From SAR324 cluster bacterium (GTDB taxonomy: Bacteria; SAR324; NAC60-12): a stretch of DNA of 64,000 nt. Position 1 is the stretch's first letter; each line of letters begins with the position of its first letter. The DNA lies in contig JANQJU010000023.1 in NCBI GenBank assembly GCA_028281495.1, positions 248,001 to 312,000 on the forward strand, in the 5' to 3' direction. Positions 1 to 8,102 of the stretch are shown here, one piece after another. The translations under genes and the position numbers were made by a program. The notes below the pieces were generated by a model, which saw only the letters and a list, made by a program, of their open reading frames with translations, searched no databases and had not been told where the DNA came from.

Positions 1-1
1 C

Positions 2-310
2 CAGATCCGGCTGATCCAGCGGTATGGATTCACTTATCGTCATCGAGTGGCTTACAGTTCGGGAGCGCCCATTGTCGAAGCCGATTTCGGTCAAATCCTT
101 CCGATACGAAAAGTCCGGAAGGCCTCTGTCCAAGCAGTTCGCGACACACTGTCCGCAGATTGGTTTTACATGAGTAATAACCGAATACCATATCGTGCAT
201 GTTTAGGCCCCCTCGAACACAACCTGAACCAAACCGTCACGATCACTCATGAAGTGGCCCAAGCGCTTCAGATCCACGAAGGCGATTCCATTCAACTTTT
301 TCCGCGATGA
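2..310 (+). CDS. astA: Arginine N-succinyltransferase (AstA family), 3' end only
   Basis: Only the last 102 codons are present; the frame is open to the window edge, so the gene starts upstream. The residues visible (Y-G-F-x-Y-R, then G-A-P-x-V-E-A-D, then I-R-K-x-R) follow the C-terminal third of E. coli AstA, where EGFRYRNYIDIFDGGPTLE is followed by IRKSR and the chain ends in a GDxVRL-like tail; here the tail is GDSIQLFPR. The family succinylates arginine in the AST degradation pathway. It sits 6 bp upstream of a CoA-transferase gene on the same strand, so co-transcription is likely. No other ast genes are visible, so the true acyl acceptor could differ. Confidence 0.75.
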   Translation, partial: QIRLIQRYGFTYRHRVAYSSGAPIVEADFGQILPIRKVRKASVQAVRDTLSADWFYMSNNRIPYRACLGPLEHNLNQTVTITHEVAQALQIHEGDSIQLFPR

Positions 311-316
311 GGCCTG

Positions 317-1489
317 ATGCCCTTGACGGGAATAAAAGTCTTGGACCTGTCACGTTTTGTATCCGGTCCATTTTGCTCCATGCTACTCGCTGATTTTGGA
401 GCCGATGTCATTAAGATTGAATCCAAAACCGGAGATCCAGTACGGCGTATTGGGATGTTGAAAAATGGAGAGAATCCCTATTTTGTGAATCTCAATCGAA
501 ACAAGCGCAGCCTATGTCTCAATCTGAAGACGGAACCTGGCAAGGCCATTTTTCGAGAGTTGGTCAAAACCAGTGATGTGGTGATTGAAAACTTTCGCCC
601 CAACGTGATGGAGCGTCTACAACTCAGCTACGACACGTTGAAAACCCTCAATCCTGCTTTGATTTATGCGGGGGTGAGTGGTTTTGGAAAATCGGGTCCC
701 TATCGAGACCGTCCTGCCTTTGACTTTGTTGCCCAAGCACTTTCGGGGGTGATGAGTTTAACCGGAACCGAAGTCTCTGGCCCTCTGCGCACTGGTATCC
801 CCATCGGAGATACCGTGGCGGGCTTGTACTCGGCATTTGGCATCGTCACGGCTTTGCACCATCGCTCCACTACCGGCCTTGGCAACGAAGTACAAACCGC
901 GTTGGTGGATGGACTCATGAGCCTATTCACCTTTGCCTCAGGGGAATTTTTTGCCACTGGCAAGCAACCCGCTCCAACCGGCAATGACCATCTGATTGTC
1001 GCTCCGTACGGTGTGTACGAAGCACAAGACGGCCCTTTGGGATTAGCTCCCAGTGACCCCAACATGTGGCCTACTGTATGCCATGTGCTCCAACTCGACC
1101 ATTTGATTGCCGATGCCCGATTTCATGACAACACGTCACGCCGTCAACACCGACAAGCCTTGAACAAACTCATTCAGGATAAGATCGGAGCATTCACGCG
1201 GGAGCATTGGATCTCAAAATTTCATGCTCATGACATCCCTTGTGCTCCCATACACAACTTGTCTGAAGCCTTTTCCGATCCACAGGTCCTGCATCAAGAA
1301 ATGATCTTAGAGTCAAAACAGCCTACCGGCTCCATCCAGATGCCAGGGTTTCCAGTCAAACTCCACACCGCTTCTGCGCGTCTATATCGGGCTTCTCCTC
1401 AGTTGGGCGAGCATACCGATGAAATTTTGACCGCATTAGGATATGATCCAACCCACATTCAACAACTTAGAAAAAAAGGAGTGATATGA
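317..1489 (+). CDS. CaiB/BaiF family III CoA-transferase
   Basis: A 390-residue protein of normal length for class III CoA-transferases, which move CoA between carboxylic acids through an aspartyl-CoA intermediate. The N-terminus (IKVLDLSRFVSGPFCSMLLA, then GADVIKIE) and the NRNKRS and ENFRP blocks are family hallmarks. The catalytic Asp is expected at D165 in the GIPIGDTVAGL segment. Substrate cannot be read from sequence; formyl-, carnitine- or succinyl-CoA users all look alike. The gene lies between an AstA-like acyltransferase and a betaine-type binding protein, and its stop overlaps the next start by ATGA, so the three genes probably form one operon for uptake and activation of an amino- or quaternary-ammonium acid. 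That last step is inference. Confidence 0.9.
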   Translation: MPLTGIKVLDLSRFVSGPFCSMLLADFGADVIKIESKTGDPVRRIGMLKNGENPYFVNLNRNKRSLCLNLKTEPGKAIFRELVKTSDVVIENFRPNVMERLQLSYDTLKTLNPALIYAGVSGFGKSGPYRDRPAFDFVAQALSGVMSLTGTEVSGPLRTGIPIGDTVAGLYSAFGIVTALHHRSTTGLGNEVQTALVDGLMSLFTFASGEFFATGKQPAPTGNDHLIVAPYGVYEAQDGPLGLAPSDPNMWPTVCHVLQLDHLIADARFHDNTSRRQHRQALNKLIQDKIGAFTREHWISKFHAHDIPCAPIHNLSEAFSDPQVLHQEMILESKQPTGSIQMPGFPVKLHTASARLYRASPQLGEHTDEILTALGYDPTHIQQLRKKGVI

Positions 1490-2373
1490 AAGTCATAGGG
1501 ATGTTGTGGTTGACTATTTGCCTAAGCCTACCGGTGTGGGGAAAGGAGCGTTTGGTTGTCGGAGCCAAGACATTTACAGAACAATATATTCTGGGTTCAA
1601 TGCTCAGTACCTTACTTCAAAAATCAGGGCATACAGTGAAAGAAAAACGGAATTTACGAACGCCTTTACTGCGGAAGGCTTTGGAAACCGGTGACGTTGA
1701 TATTTACTGGGAATACACAGGCACCGCCTATCGCAATTTTTTCAGCGGCAAAGATAAAAAAATCGCCACCAATGCCAACTTGCTCCATGAAACGGTGAAA
1801 CGCTTAGATCAAGCCAATGGAATTGTGTGGTTGGCTAAAGCTTCAGTAAACAATGCGTGGGTGTTTATTGCTCCACAATCCTTCGTAGAGCAACATCGAT
1901 TGAACACAATTCAGGATTTGCAAGGCCTCGTAACACGCACTGAACCCATCGTTTTTGGACTGGGCAATGATTTTACAAAGCGTACGGATGGTTTGAAAGA
2001 GCTGGAAAAACAATACGGGTTTAGCGTCCCGAAAAATAGCATCCAATTTGTCCCCCATTCCAGCGTATATGGCGCATTAAATCGAGGTCAGGTGCACATC
2101 GGCTTAGGCTATGCGACCGATCCTCAGATTAAAAAATTTCGACTCATTGCCTTAAAGGACAATCGTGCATTTTTTCCAAAATATAACCCAGCTCCGGTTC
2201 TTCGTTTGGAAACCGTCCAGAGGTTCCCTCATCTTGTGTCGCTTGTTCAAAACTTGGTTCCTCATCTCAACAATCAAGAAATGATCGAACTCAATTATCA
2301 GGTTGACATACTTGAAAAATCCGTGGAGCAGGTCGTTGCCGCTTGGCTTCAGGAGAAAGGATTGCTCCCGTGA
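1486..2373 (+). CDS. Glycine betaine/choline-type ABC substrate-binding protein (OpuAC/OsmF-like)
   Basis: 295 residues with an N-terminal signal peptide (hydrophobic core at about residues 4-16, ending SLPVWG-K). The mature part opens with VGAKTFTEQYILGSML and later reads DVDIYWEYTGTAY, the signature of the OpuAC/ProX/OsmF binding-protein family that captures glycine betaine, choline or similar osmolytes in the periplasm. The start overlaps the previous stop (ATGA), which fixes the operon. No permease or ATPase gene follows, so this component must work with a transporter encoded elsewhere, or it serves as a scavenging protein for the CoA-transferase pathway. Confidence 0.88.
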   Translation: MKVIGMLWLTICLSLPVWGKERLVVGAKTFTEQYILGSMLSTLLQKSGHTVKEKRNLRTPLLRKALETGDVDIYWEYTGTAYRNFFSGKDKKIATNANLLHETVKRLDQANGIVWLAKASVNNAWVFIAPQSFVEQHRLNTIQDLQGLVTRTEPIVFGLGNDFTKRTDGLKELEKQYGFSVPKNSIQFVPHSSVYGALNRGQVHIGLGYATDPQIKKFRLIALKDNRAFFPKYNPAPVLRLETVQRFPHLVSLVQNLVPHLNNQEMIELNYQVDILEKSVEQVVAAWLQEKGLLP

Positions 2374-2554
2374 CCTATCTTCCCTATACAGAAAATCGAT
2401 TTATTCTTTCTTTTGATTAAATGATCTGCTAGGGATGATACCTAATCTTTACAGATAGACTGTGCGTTAAATGGATAATTTAACGGTTCAAAAAAGTTCA
2501 CTTGATGAGGTGATTGCCCGCATACCCATTGATTGAATTGAAAGGAATCACGCT

Positions 2555-4135
2555 ATGAAAAATTTACCTACAACTTCTATATTTCGAAAAAGCTTAACCT
2601 TAGTATGCACGATGTCGATGCTTTCCGTACTCCTCGTTACTGTCGTGAGCACTTACCGTCATTATCAGGACTTGCTGGAGGACATGCGTACCAATGGTTT
2701 AGCCACCGCTTTGATGATTGAAAAACAAATCCTCACCGCAATGGACTGGAAAGCCTCCTTTGAAGAAATCGGCCAAGAGCAAACCGAATTGATCAGCAGC
2801 ATTTATTTAGACGGGCGTTTCAACCAAATGCTCAATCATGTTGGGGTCATTACCTTGGAAGGAACTGTTTTATCTCACTCGGCTCCAGCGCAGATTGGCC
2901 AAGCACTGCCTCAATTCTCACAGCAGGACATCGCACAAAACAATCGAATCAGTGTCATCGCAAGGGATTCCAGCTATGACGTGTATATCCCTGTGATTCA
3001 CCGCAATCATAAACAGGGTTTTATTGTGGTGGGATTCGACAACAATGTGGTGGATGAACGCATTCTCAATACGATTTTCACGTCGGCGGCAGTCACAGTC
3101 CTTTGTCTTATTTTGGCGGGCATTGTGTTTTCTCTTTTCGTTCGCTTCCACATTTCGGGGCCAATTCAGCAAATCCTCAACAGCATCCAAAAAATCCAAG
3201 ATTCACAAGATCTTTCGATCCGAATTCCGATCACCACACGTGATGAAATTGGTTTTTTGTCTGAGCAGTTCAATCGTATGATGAATGGGCTGGAATCGGC
3301 TAAAAATGCGGTGGAACAATTATTAAAAAGCTATGAGAAAACGATTGAAGGCGTTCGTGAACAAGAACAAGAAACCTGGGAATTGAATGTGTTGATTCAA
3401 GATCTGCTTTCCAACACCCATCGTTCCTCTCGACAGGTGGCATTGGCCGTTAACACATGCAGCCGGGAATTGGCACAATCGGTGATCTCTCTCGAATTGC
3501 CACAAATCATTCAAGAAACATCGGGGCGTTGCCGTTCCTACCTCCGCAAATTTCGTCATTCCAATCCAAGTGCCTTAAGGAATGTTCAACATTTCGATAC
3601 ACTGTTCGAAATCGCCCAGGATATTTCCAATGCTGCCAATGGATTGGGTCTCATGATGGAAGAAATCAACGCCCGAGGTTCCAAGCAGATCAGCGATGGG
3701 GACCCCTTAGAATGGGGAAAATCGTTATTGGATGCGGACCGCCCCTTCAAACGGCAAATTCTCATTGTGGAAGATGACGAACGACAAGCCGATCTGCTGC
3801 AACGTTATCTGACATTTCGCCACTATTACGTTCAAACCGTCCCTACAGCCCAGCAATGTTTAGAGCTTCTCATGAAGCGAAGTTTCCAACCCGATTTGAT
3901 CATTGTATCTGTGGAAATTGGCGGCGAGATCAGCGGTTTGTCGCTTGGAGAAAAGCTCCGGAGTCGACAAGAATACCAGCTCTTACCATTGCTGTTTACT
4001 TCGATTGACCCCAATAATGAGGCAGCGGTCCATCGTATTGGAGCAAATGGACTGCTCCTGAAGCCACTCAACATTTTCAACCTGCACAATATCATCTGGG
4101 ATACCTTGCATCTGTTTGGTCAGTATGATTCCTAA
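2555..4135 (+). CDS. Membrane sensor with HAMP domain and degenerate C-terminal receiver
   Basis: 526 residues. TM1 lies at about 12-33, an extracytoplasmic sensor at 34-170, TM2 at 173-197, a HAMP domain at 195-248 (ISGPI, RDEIGFLSEQFN), a coiled coil to about 280, an uncharacterised helical part, then a receiver fold at 400-523. The receiver keeps the acidic pocket (E406-D407-D408), T482 and K503, but the phospho-acceptor position (DLIIV-S-VEI) is S452 instead of Asp. There is no kinase, cyclase or GGDEF domain, so output is unknown; protein-protein signalling through a pseudo-receiver is the simplest guess. The start has AAAGGAATCACGCT before the ATG. It converges on the DMT gene, and the two ends overlap by 4 bp. 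Confidence 0.8.
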   Translation: MKNLPTTSIFRKSLTLVCTMSMLSVLLVTVVSTYRHYQDLLEDMRTNGLATALMIEKQILTAMDWKASFEEIGQEQTELISSIYLDGRFNQMLNHVGVITLEGTVLSHSAPAQIGQALPQFSQQDIAQNNRISVIARDSSYDVYIPVIHRNHKQGFIVVGFDNNVVDERILNTIFTSAAVTVLCLILAGIVFSLFVRFHISGPIQQILNSIQKIQDSQDLSIRIPITTRDEIGFLSEQFNRMMNGLESAKNAVEQLLKSYEKTIEGVREQEQETWELNVLIQDLLSNTHRSSRQVALAVNTCSRELAQSVISLELPQIIQETSGRCRSYLRKFRHSNPSALRNVQHFDTLFEIAQDISNAANGLGLMMEEINARGSKQISDGDPLEWGKSLLDADRPFKRQILIVEDDERQADLLQRYLTFRHYYVQTVPTAQQCLELLMKRSFQPDLIIVSVEIGGEISGLSLGEKLRSRQEYQLLPLLFTSIDPNNEAAVHRIGANGLLLKPLNIFNLHNIIWDTLHLFGQYDS

Positions 4136-5055
4136 CGTGCTGATTTAAGCTGCCGCAAGATTGTTGTATCTTGTTGAATGATCAGCATGGCTAGGAGCAC
4201 AAACAAAATGCCGGGTAGTGTCAACCATGCGGGAGTTCCTTTTCCAATCAAAACATTAATCAGGAGTACGCAGATTGGAGTCAAAAAGGTATAGGAAGCC
4301 ACTTTCGTCGCTCCCAAACGAACCGTGCTGTATTGCACTAAAAAAAATGTACACAATGTCGAGAAGAAGGCTAGATACAGCACGCCTCCATATACGGTGA
4401 GTTCCACTTCTGCCCATTGGACATCCCATACCCTAGAGCCGGACAGCACTCCGAGCCACAAGCTTCCGGTAAACAAGGTCCAAAATGTCATAATCTCCGA
4501 CGGTTCATTGCGATACAAACGTTTTACTAGTGGATTATACAACGCCATACCAAAGCACCCTGCCAAAAAAATTAAATCCCCTCGATTGAATTCAAACTGG
4601 ATCATGCTTTCCAAATCTCCTCGAAAATTGATCCAGAGCGCTCCCAGAATTCCCAGAGCCAATCCAAGTGTGCGACGTCTTCCAATCCTTTCTTGATTGA
4701 TCAAAAAGGCATATAGCCCTGTAATTCCAGGAACAATGGTATAAAGGGCACCTGTGTTCAACGCGCTTGTGTATCGTAGGCTTTCAAACATGCACCAGAA
4801 AAAGATGACTAAAGGCACACTTAAGGTGGCATATCGTCCAAAATCTTGCCAAGTGGGCAACTTCCACCCATGTTTTATAAAAACGTAGGGGGCAAATAAC
4901 AGCACAGCGAGCACAAACCGCAAAAACATCAATACGGCGGGTTCTAACGCATGGGTGATTGCTGCTCCTACTGGAAACGAACTAGATGCCAATACTATGG
5001 TCAACAACATCATGCCATGTACATGAGTCATCGACTGCGAAGTGCTTGGATTCAT
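4132..5055 (-). CDS. EamA/DMT superfamily membrane transporter
   Basis: A hydrophobic protein of 307 residues with about ten membrane helices and two EamA halves (first near residues 15-145, second near 165-300), the layout of drug/metabolite exporters of the inner membrane. I chose the ATG at 5055 because GGAGG stands 4 bp before it; an upstream in-frame start would add ten residues without a ribosome site. The gene is divergent from a MarR regulator, and the 278 bp between them hold two perfect palindromes, so MarR-controlled efflux is likely (inference). The substrate is unknown. Confidence 0.88.
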   Translation of the reverse strand: MNPSTSQSMTHVHGMMLLTIVLASSSFPVGAAITHALEPAVLMFLRFVLAVLLFAPYVFIKHGWKLPTWQDFGRYATLSVPLVIFFWCMFESLRYTSALNTGALYTIVPGITGLYAFLINQERIGRRRTLGLALGILGALWINFRGDLESMIQFEFNRGDLIFLAGCFGMALYNPLVKRLYRNEPSEIMTFWTLFTGSLWLGVLSGSRVWDVQWAEVELTVYGGVLYLAFFSTLCTFFLVQYSTVRLGATKVASYTFLTPICVLLINVLIGKGTPAWLTLPGILFVLLAMLIIQQDTTILRQLKSAR

Positions 5056-5139
5056 TTTTCCTCCAATAATGTCAATGGGTATCAATTCAATGCGTCGAGC
5101 TTCACCTAACGGGCATTGGGCTAGGCTCGATGGATTTCA

Positions 5140-5199
5140 ATTTCAGTATTCTTGATTTCAGTATTCTTGATTTCAGTATTCTTGATTTCAGTATTCTTT
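5140..5199. repeat. 15-bp tandem repeat, four copies
   Basis: Four head-to-tail copies of ATTTCAGTATTCTTG, the last with one change. They lie between the DMT gene and the marR promoter region. The unit is not itself palindromic; this is a minisatellite that could change spacing between divergent promoters. Confidence 0.95.
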
Positions 5200-5238
5200 T
5201 ATATGTGAATCTTAATTTCAATGTTCTTAATAAAAAGA

Positions 5239-5254
5239 ATCTTTAAATAAAGAT
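5239..5254. promoter_or_regulatory. Palindrome, candidate MarR operator 1
   Basis: ATCTTTA-AA-TAAAGAT is a perfect inverted repeat with 7-bp arms and a 2-bp centre in the divergent marR/exporter region. Its size and symmetry fit a winged-helix dimer site of the MarR family. Confidence 0.5.
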
Positions 5255-5287
5255 AAATTCAATATTGCGGTATTTTTTGTTTATGTC

Positions 5288-5311
5288 AAGTGTCTTTAGG
5301 TGAAGACACTT
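5288..5311. promoter_or_regulatory. Inverted repeat, candidate MarR operator 2
   Basis: AAGTGTCTT-TAGGTG-AAGACACTT has perfect 9-bp arms around a 6-bp centre. It ends 22 bp before the marR start codon, just ahead of the ribosome site AAGGAGA, a position suited to autorepression. It is the strongest palindrome in this spacer. Confidence 0.6.
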
Positions 5312-5333
5312 TCAACAACAGGTAAGGAGAACT

Positions 5334-5825
5334 ATGGAGCGAGATCATGTGGACAGAATCATCGAGCAATGGAATCGGGAACGACCAGACTTAGACGTCT
5401 CACCGATGGGAGTGATCGGTCGCCTGTATCGAATCCGGAATCATATGGAAATTTCTCTGAAAGCAAATCTTCAAAATTCAGATTTGACGGTAGGGGAGTT
5501 TGATGTATTGGCAACGCTTCGTCGGTCGGGAGCGCCATTTCAACAAACCCCGACGCAATTGTTCAAATCGATTATGCTATCTTCTGGGGCCATGACCAAT
5601 CGACTGGATCGGTTGGAAGAAAGGGGATTGATCGAGCGCATGCCTGATCCGGCAGATCGAAGAGGCACCCTTATTCTTTTAACGGAGGCGGGAAGAGAAA
5701 AGGTCGATCAAAGCGTCAATACGCATATTGAAACAGAAACGAAATTGCTTGAAGCCCTGTCGGAACAAGAACAGCAACAACTTGCGCTTCTGTTGAAAAA
5801 ATTATCATTGGTTTATGAAAAGTAA
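5334..5825 (+). CDS. MarR family transcriptional regulator
   Basis: 163 residues, normal for MarR. The winged helix-turn-helix runs at about residues 55-125: LTVGEFDVLATLRRSG, TQLFKSIMLSSGAMTNRLDRLEERGLIER and DPADRRGTLILLTEAG are typical recognition-helix and wing blocks. AAGGAGAACT precedes the ATG. Such proteins bind palindromic operators as dimers and release DNA on binding small aromatics or on oxidation. It is divergent from the EamA exporter, and two palindromes lie between them; self-repression and control of the exporter are inferred. Confidence 0.93.
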   Translation: MERDHVDRIIEQWNRERPDLDVSPMGVIGRLYRIRNHMEISLKANLQNSDLTVGEFDVLATLRRSGAPFQQTPTQLFKSIMLSSGAMTNRLDRLEERGLIERMPDPADRRGTLILLTEAGREKVDQSVNTHIETETKLLEALSEQEQQQLALLLKKLSLVYEK

Positions 5826-5836
5826 AAGGAATGCTC

Positions 5837-6808
5837 TCATTCTTCCGGATACTTGAATTGTGCTTGATCCCGAATGGTGTCCATGATGCGCATCATTTCA
5901 AGCGTTTCCTGCCACGGCATCACACGGCTTTCCAAGCGCCCTTCCTGAATACAACGCATGGTTTCAGCGGCTTCAAATTGAAATCCGGAGGATTCATAAG
6001 GCACAGGGTGTACTTCGGCTTTTCCACGTTTGGGAAACAATTTTAATTCGGTTGGGTGAAAAAAATTGTCGAACTGCAAGATGCCTTCCGTGCCACAAAT
6101 GGTTGCAATTCGGCTCTGGTCGAACCGGAAAGAACCGCCCAATGTGGCAGTGCGACGTTTGGAAAACTCTAATAAATAAGCGCCATGCTCATCCACCCCG
6201 GTTTCCCCAATGTGTAGGGTGCTTTGAATTTGAGCAGGGTATTCGCCAAATGCTATTTTTGCTAAAGTAATGGGGTAAATTCCGACATCTAACAATGAAC
6301 CTCCGGCGAGTGCCCTATTGAACAAACGTCCGTTGGGATCATAGTCGGCAGCAAATCCAAATTCAGCGTGCACATACAGCACTTCTCCCAAACGCCCGGT
6401 GCGAAGCCATTCTCGGATTTTCACAAAGCCAGGCAGGAAACGACTCCATACTGCTTCCATTACAAAGCGTTGACGTTCGCGTGCCAAATTGAAAATAGCT
6501 TGGGCTTGCGATTCATTGATAGTGAGCGGTTTCTCGCACAACACATGTTTGTCATGTTCTAAACACAGCCTCATTTGCTCTGCATGGAAATTGTGTGTCG
6601 TTGCGATATACACCACATCGACTTCAGGATCGGCTACAAGTTCCTCATAGCTACCGTAAGCCCGAGTCGCATGATATTCCTGAGCAAACGCTTGAGCACG
6701 ATTTAAGTTCCGTGCTGCCACCGCTGCCAAGTGAGCTCCTTCACAATGCTGCAAACCGGCTCCCATGGCTCTGGCTATATTTCCACATCCAAGAATTCCC
6801 CAATTCAT
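5837..6808 (-). CDS. Gfo/Idh/MocA family NAD(P)-dependent oxidoreductase
   Basis: 323 residues from the ATG at 6808, chosen because GGAAG lies at good spacing; an upstream frame extension lacks a site. The Rossmann start (WGILGCGNIARAMGAGL) and the HVLCEKPLTI segment with its catalytic-area Lys are family hallmarks, followed by the C-terminal alpha/beta domain. The family oxidises sugars, inositols or dihydrodiols. It is the last gene of a minus-strand cluster with LacI, a 2-hydroxyacid dehydrogenase and an epimerase, which suggests carbohydrate-acid catabolism. It converges on marR with an 11-bp gap. Confidence 0.92.
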   Translation of the reverse strand: MNWGILGCGNIARAMGAGLQHCEGAHLAAVAARNLNRAQAFAQEYHATRAYGSYEELVADPEVDVVYIATTHNFHAEQMRLCLEHDKHVLCEKPLTINESQAQAIFNLARERQRFVMEAVWSRFLPGFVKIREWLRTGRLGEVLYVHAEFGFAADYDPNGRLFNRALAGGSLLDVGIYPITLAKIAFGEYPAQIQSTLHIGETGVDEHGAYLLEFSKRRTATLGGSFRFDQSRIATICGTEGILQFDNFFHPTELKLFPKRGKAEVHPVPYESSGFQFEAAETMRCIQEGRLESRVMPWQETLEMMRIMDTIRDQAQFKYPEE

Positions 6809-6887
6809 TATTTTGCTTCCTTTCTTTTGACGGTTCACTAATGGTTACGCAGCCTTTGGGATGCACTAATGGGGCATGAGGGAGCCT

Positions 6888-7928
6888 TTATGAAAAGCAC
6901 GGCCCCGAACTTTCACGAATCACAAACTCGGTGGACAGTACAATCTCCCGACTATTAGTCGCTGTCCCTCGAATTCGGGAAATGAGCAGATCACATGCGG
7001 TTCGTCCCCACGCCCTTTTGGGCATTCGGATCGTGGTGAGGGGGGGAGACACCACTTGTGAATAATACATGTCATCAAACCCCACGATGGAGATATCTTC
7101 AGGAATACGTAGTCCCATTTTTTTCAATTCATACATCGCTCCTATTGCCATTTCGTCATTATGACTGAAGATAGCGGTTGGTCGATGCGTTTTCATCATG
7201 AGTTGCGCAACCGCAACTCTCCCTGATTCGATACTAAAATCAGGCATATGCACTAAGCTTTCAGCGTCTCCAAAACCCGCTTGAGCCACCTTATCTGAAA
7301 ACCCATGGGTTCGTTCTCGAAAGACCTGATCTTTCAAGGGACCACAGATTTGTCCCAATTTCTTATGCCCCAATTTGAGCAGGTGCTCTGCGGCCAATTT
7401 AGCAGATTCATAATTGTCAATTTTCACAGTCGGTAGGTTGCCGCCCGTTAGGGGGCTGCATGCTACCATGGCGAGGGACGAAAATTTGGAATCGTTTGCT
7501 GGATTGGGAGTCAGTCCAACCGGATAATAATCCGTGTTGAGGATCACGCCATCAGCTTTCCCGGATAGCATCATCGACACATAATTGGCCCCACTGCCGG
7601 CACCATCCGCTTCTCCAATGATCACGACAAAGCCTTCAGCGCGAGCAATCTCTTCCACTCCTTTGAAAAATTCTGAATAAAAAGGGTGTGATATATCGGA
7701 AACCAAAACAATGATGGCATTGGACCGCCCTTTCCTAAAATCAGAAGCTTGTCGATTGAACTCATATCCCAATTCCTTGGAAATTCTTTGAATCATTTCG
7801 ATTGTTTTTTTTGAGACGAGTTCGGGTCGTCTCAAGGCTCGTGACACGGTGGAAATCGAAACTCCTGCGACGCGTGCCACTTCTCGAATTGTTGCTTTTT
7901 TATCTAAGCCTTTTACGTCATCCTCCAA
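6888..7928 (-). CDS. LacI family transcriptional regulator
   Basis: 346 residues beginning at a TTG with AGGAGGG 7 bp upstream. The helix-turn-helix and hinge are at residues 12-60 (ATIREVARVAGVSISTVSRA, then GYEFNRQASDFRKGRSNAI), followed by a periplasmic-binding-like sensor (HPFYSEFFKGVEE, SIVGFDD). LacI proteins bind short palindromes with a central CG. Two CAAACGTTTG sites lie about 1.45 and 1.6 kb upstream, ahead of the dehydrogenase gene in the same operon, so the protein probably controls that operon and hence itself. The effector is likely a sugar or sugar acid. Confidence 0.94.
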   Translation of the reverse strand: MEDDVKGLDKKATIREVARVAGVSISTVSRALRRPELVSKKTIEMIQRISKELGYEFNRQASDFRKGRSNAIIVLVSDISHPFYSEFFKGVEEIARAEGFVVIIGEADGAGSGANYVSMMLSGKADGVILNTDYYPVGLTPNPANDSKFSSLAMVACSPLTGGNLPTVKIDNYESAKLAAEHLLKLGHKKLGQICGPLKDQVFRERTHGFSDKVAQAGFGDAESLVHMPDFSIESGRVAVAQLMMKTHRPTAIFSHNDEMAIGAMYELKKMGLRIPEDISIVGFDDMYYSQVVSPPLTTIRMPKRAWGRTACDLLISRIRGTATNSREIVLSTEFVIRESSGPCFS

Positions 7929-7980
7929 AATACTTCCCTCCTCACAAATAAATCCTACGTTCGCTCTCGTTTCGCTCCAC

Positions 7981-8008
7981 GAGACTCCTGTTTAAATCTT
8001 GGAGTCTC
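7981..8008. repeat. Inverted repeat between dehydrogenase and lacI
   Basis: GAGACTCC and GGAGTCTC flank 12 bases, in the spacer between the dehydrogenase stop and the lacI start. No T-run follows on the minus strand, so it is not a standard terminator. It may be an operator or an RNA hairpin in the operon; its role is unknown. Confidence 0.5.
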
Positions 8009-8102
8009 ATCGATTCCCCAATAATCTGAAAGCCAATTGTCAATAAATGCAATCGATTGTGGGAATCAGATTCCAATTGAACAGGAGGGAACCCCAGCCC
8101 CT

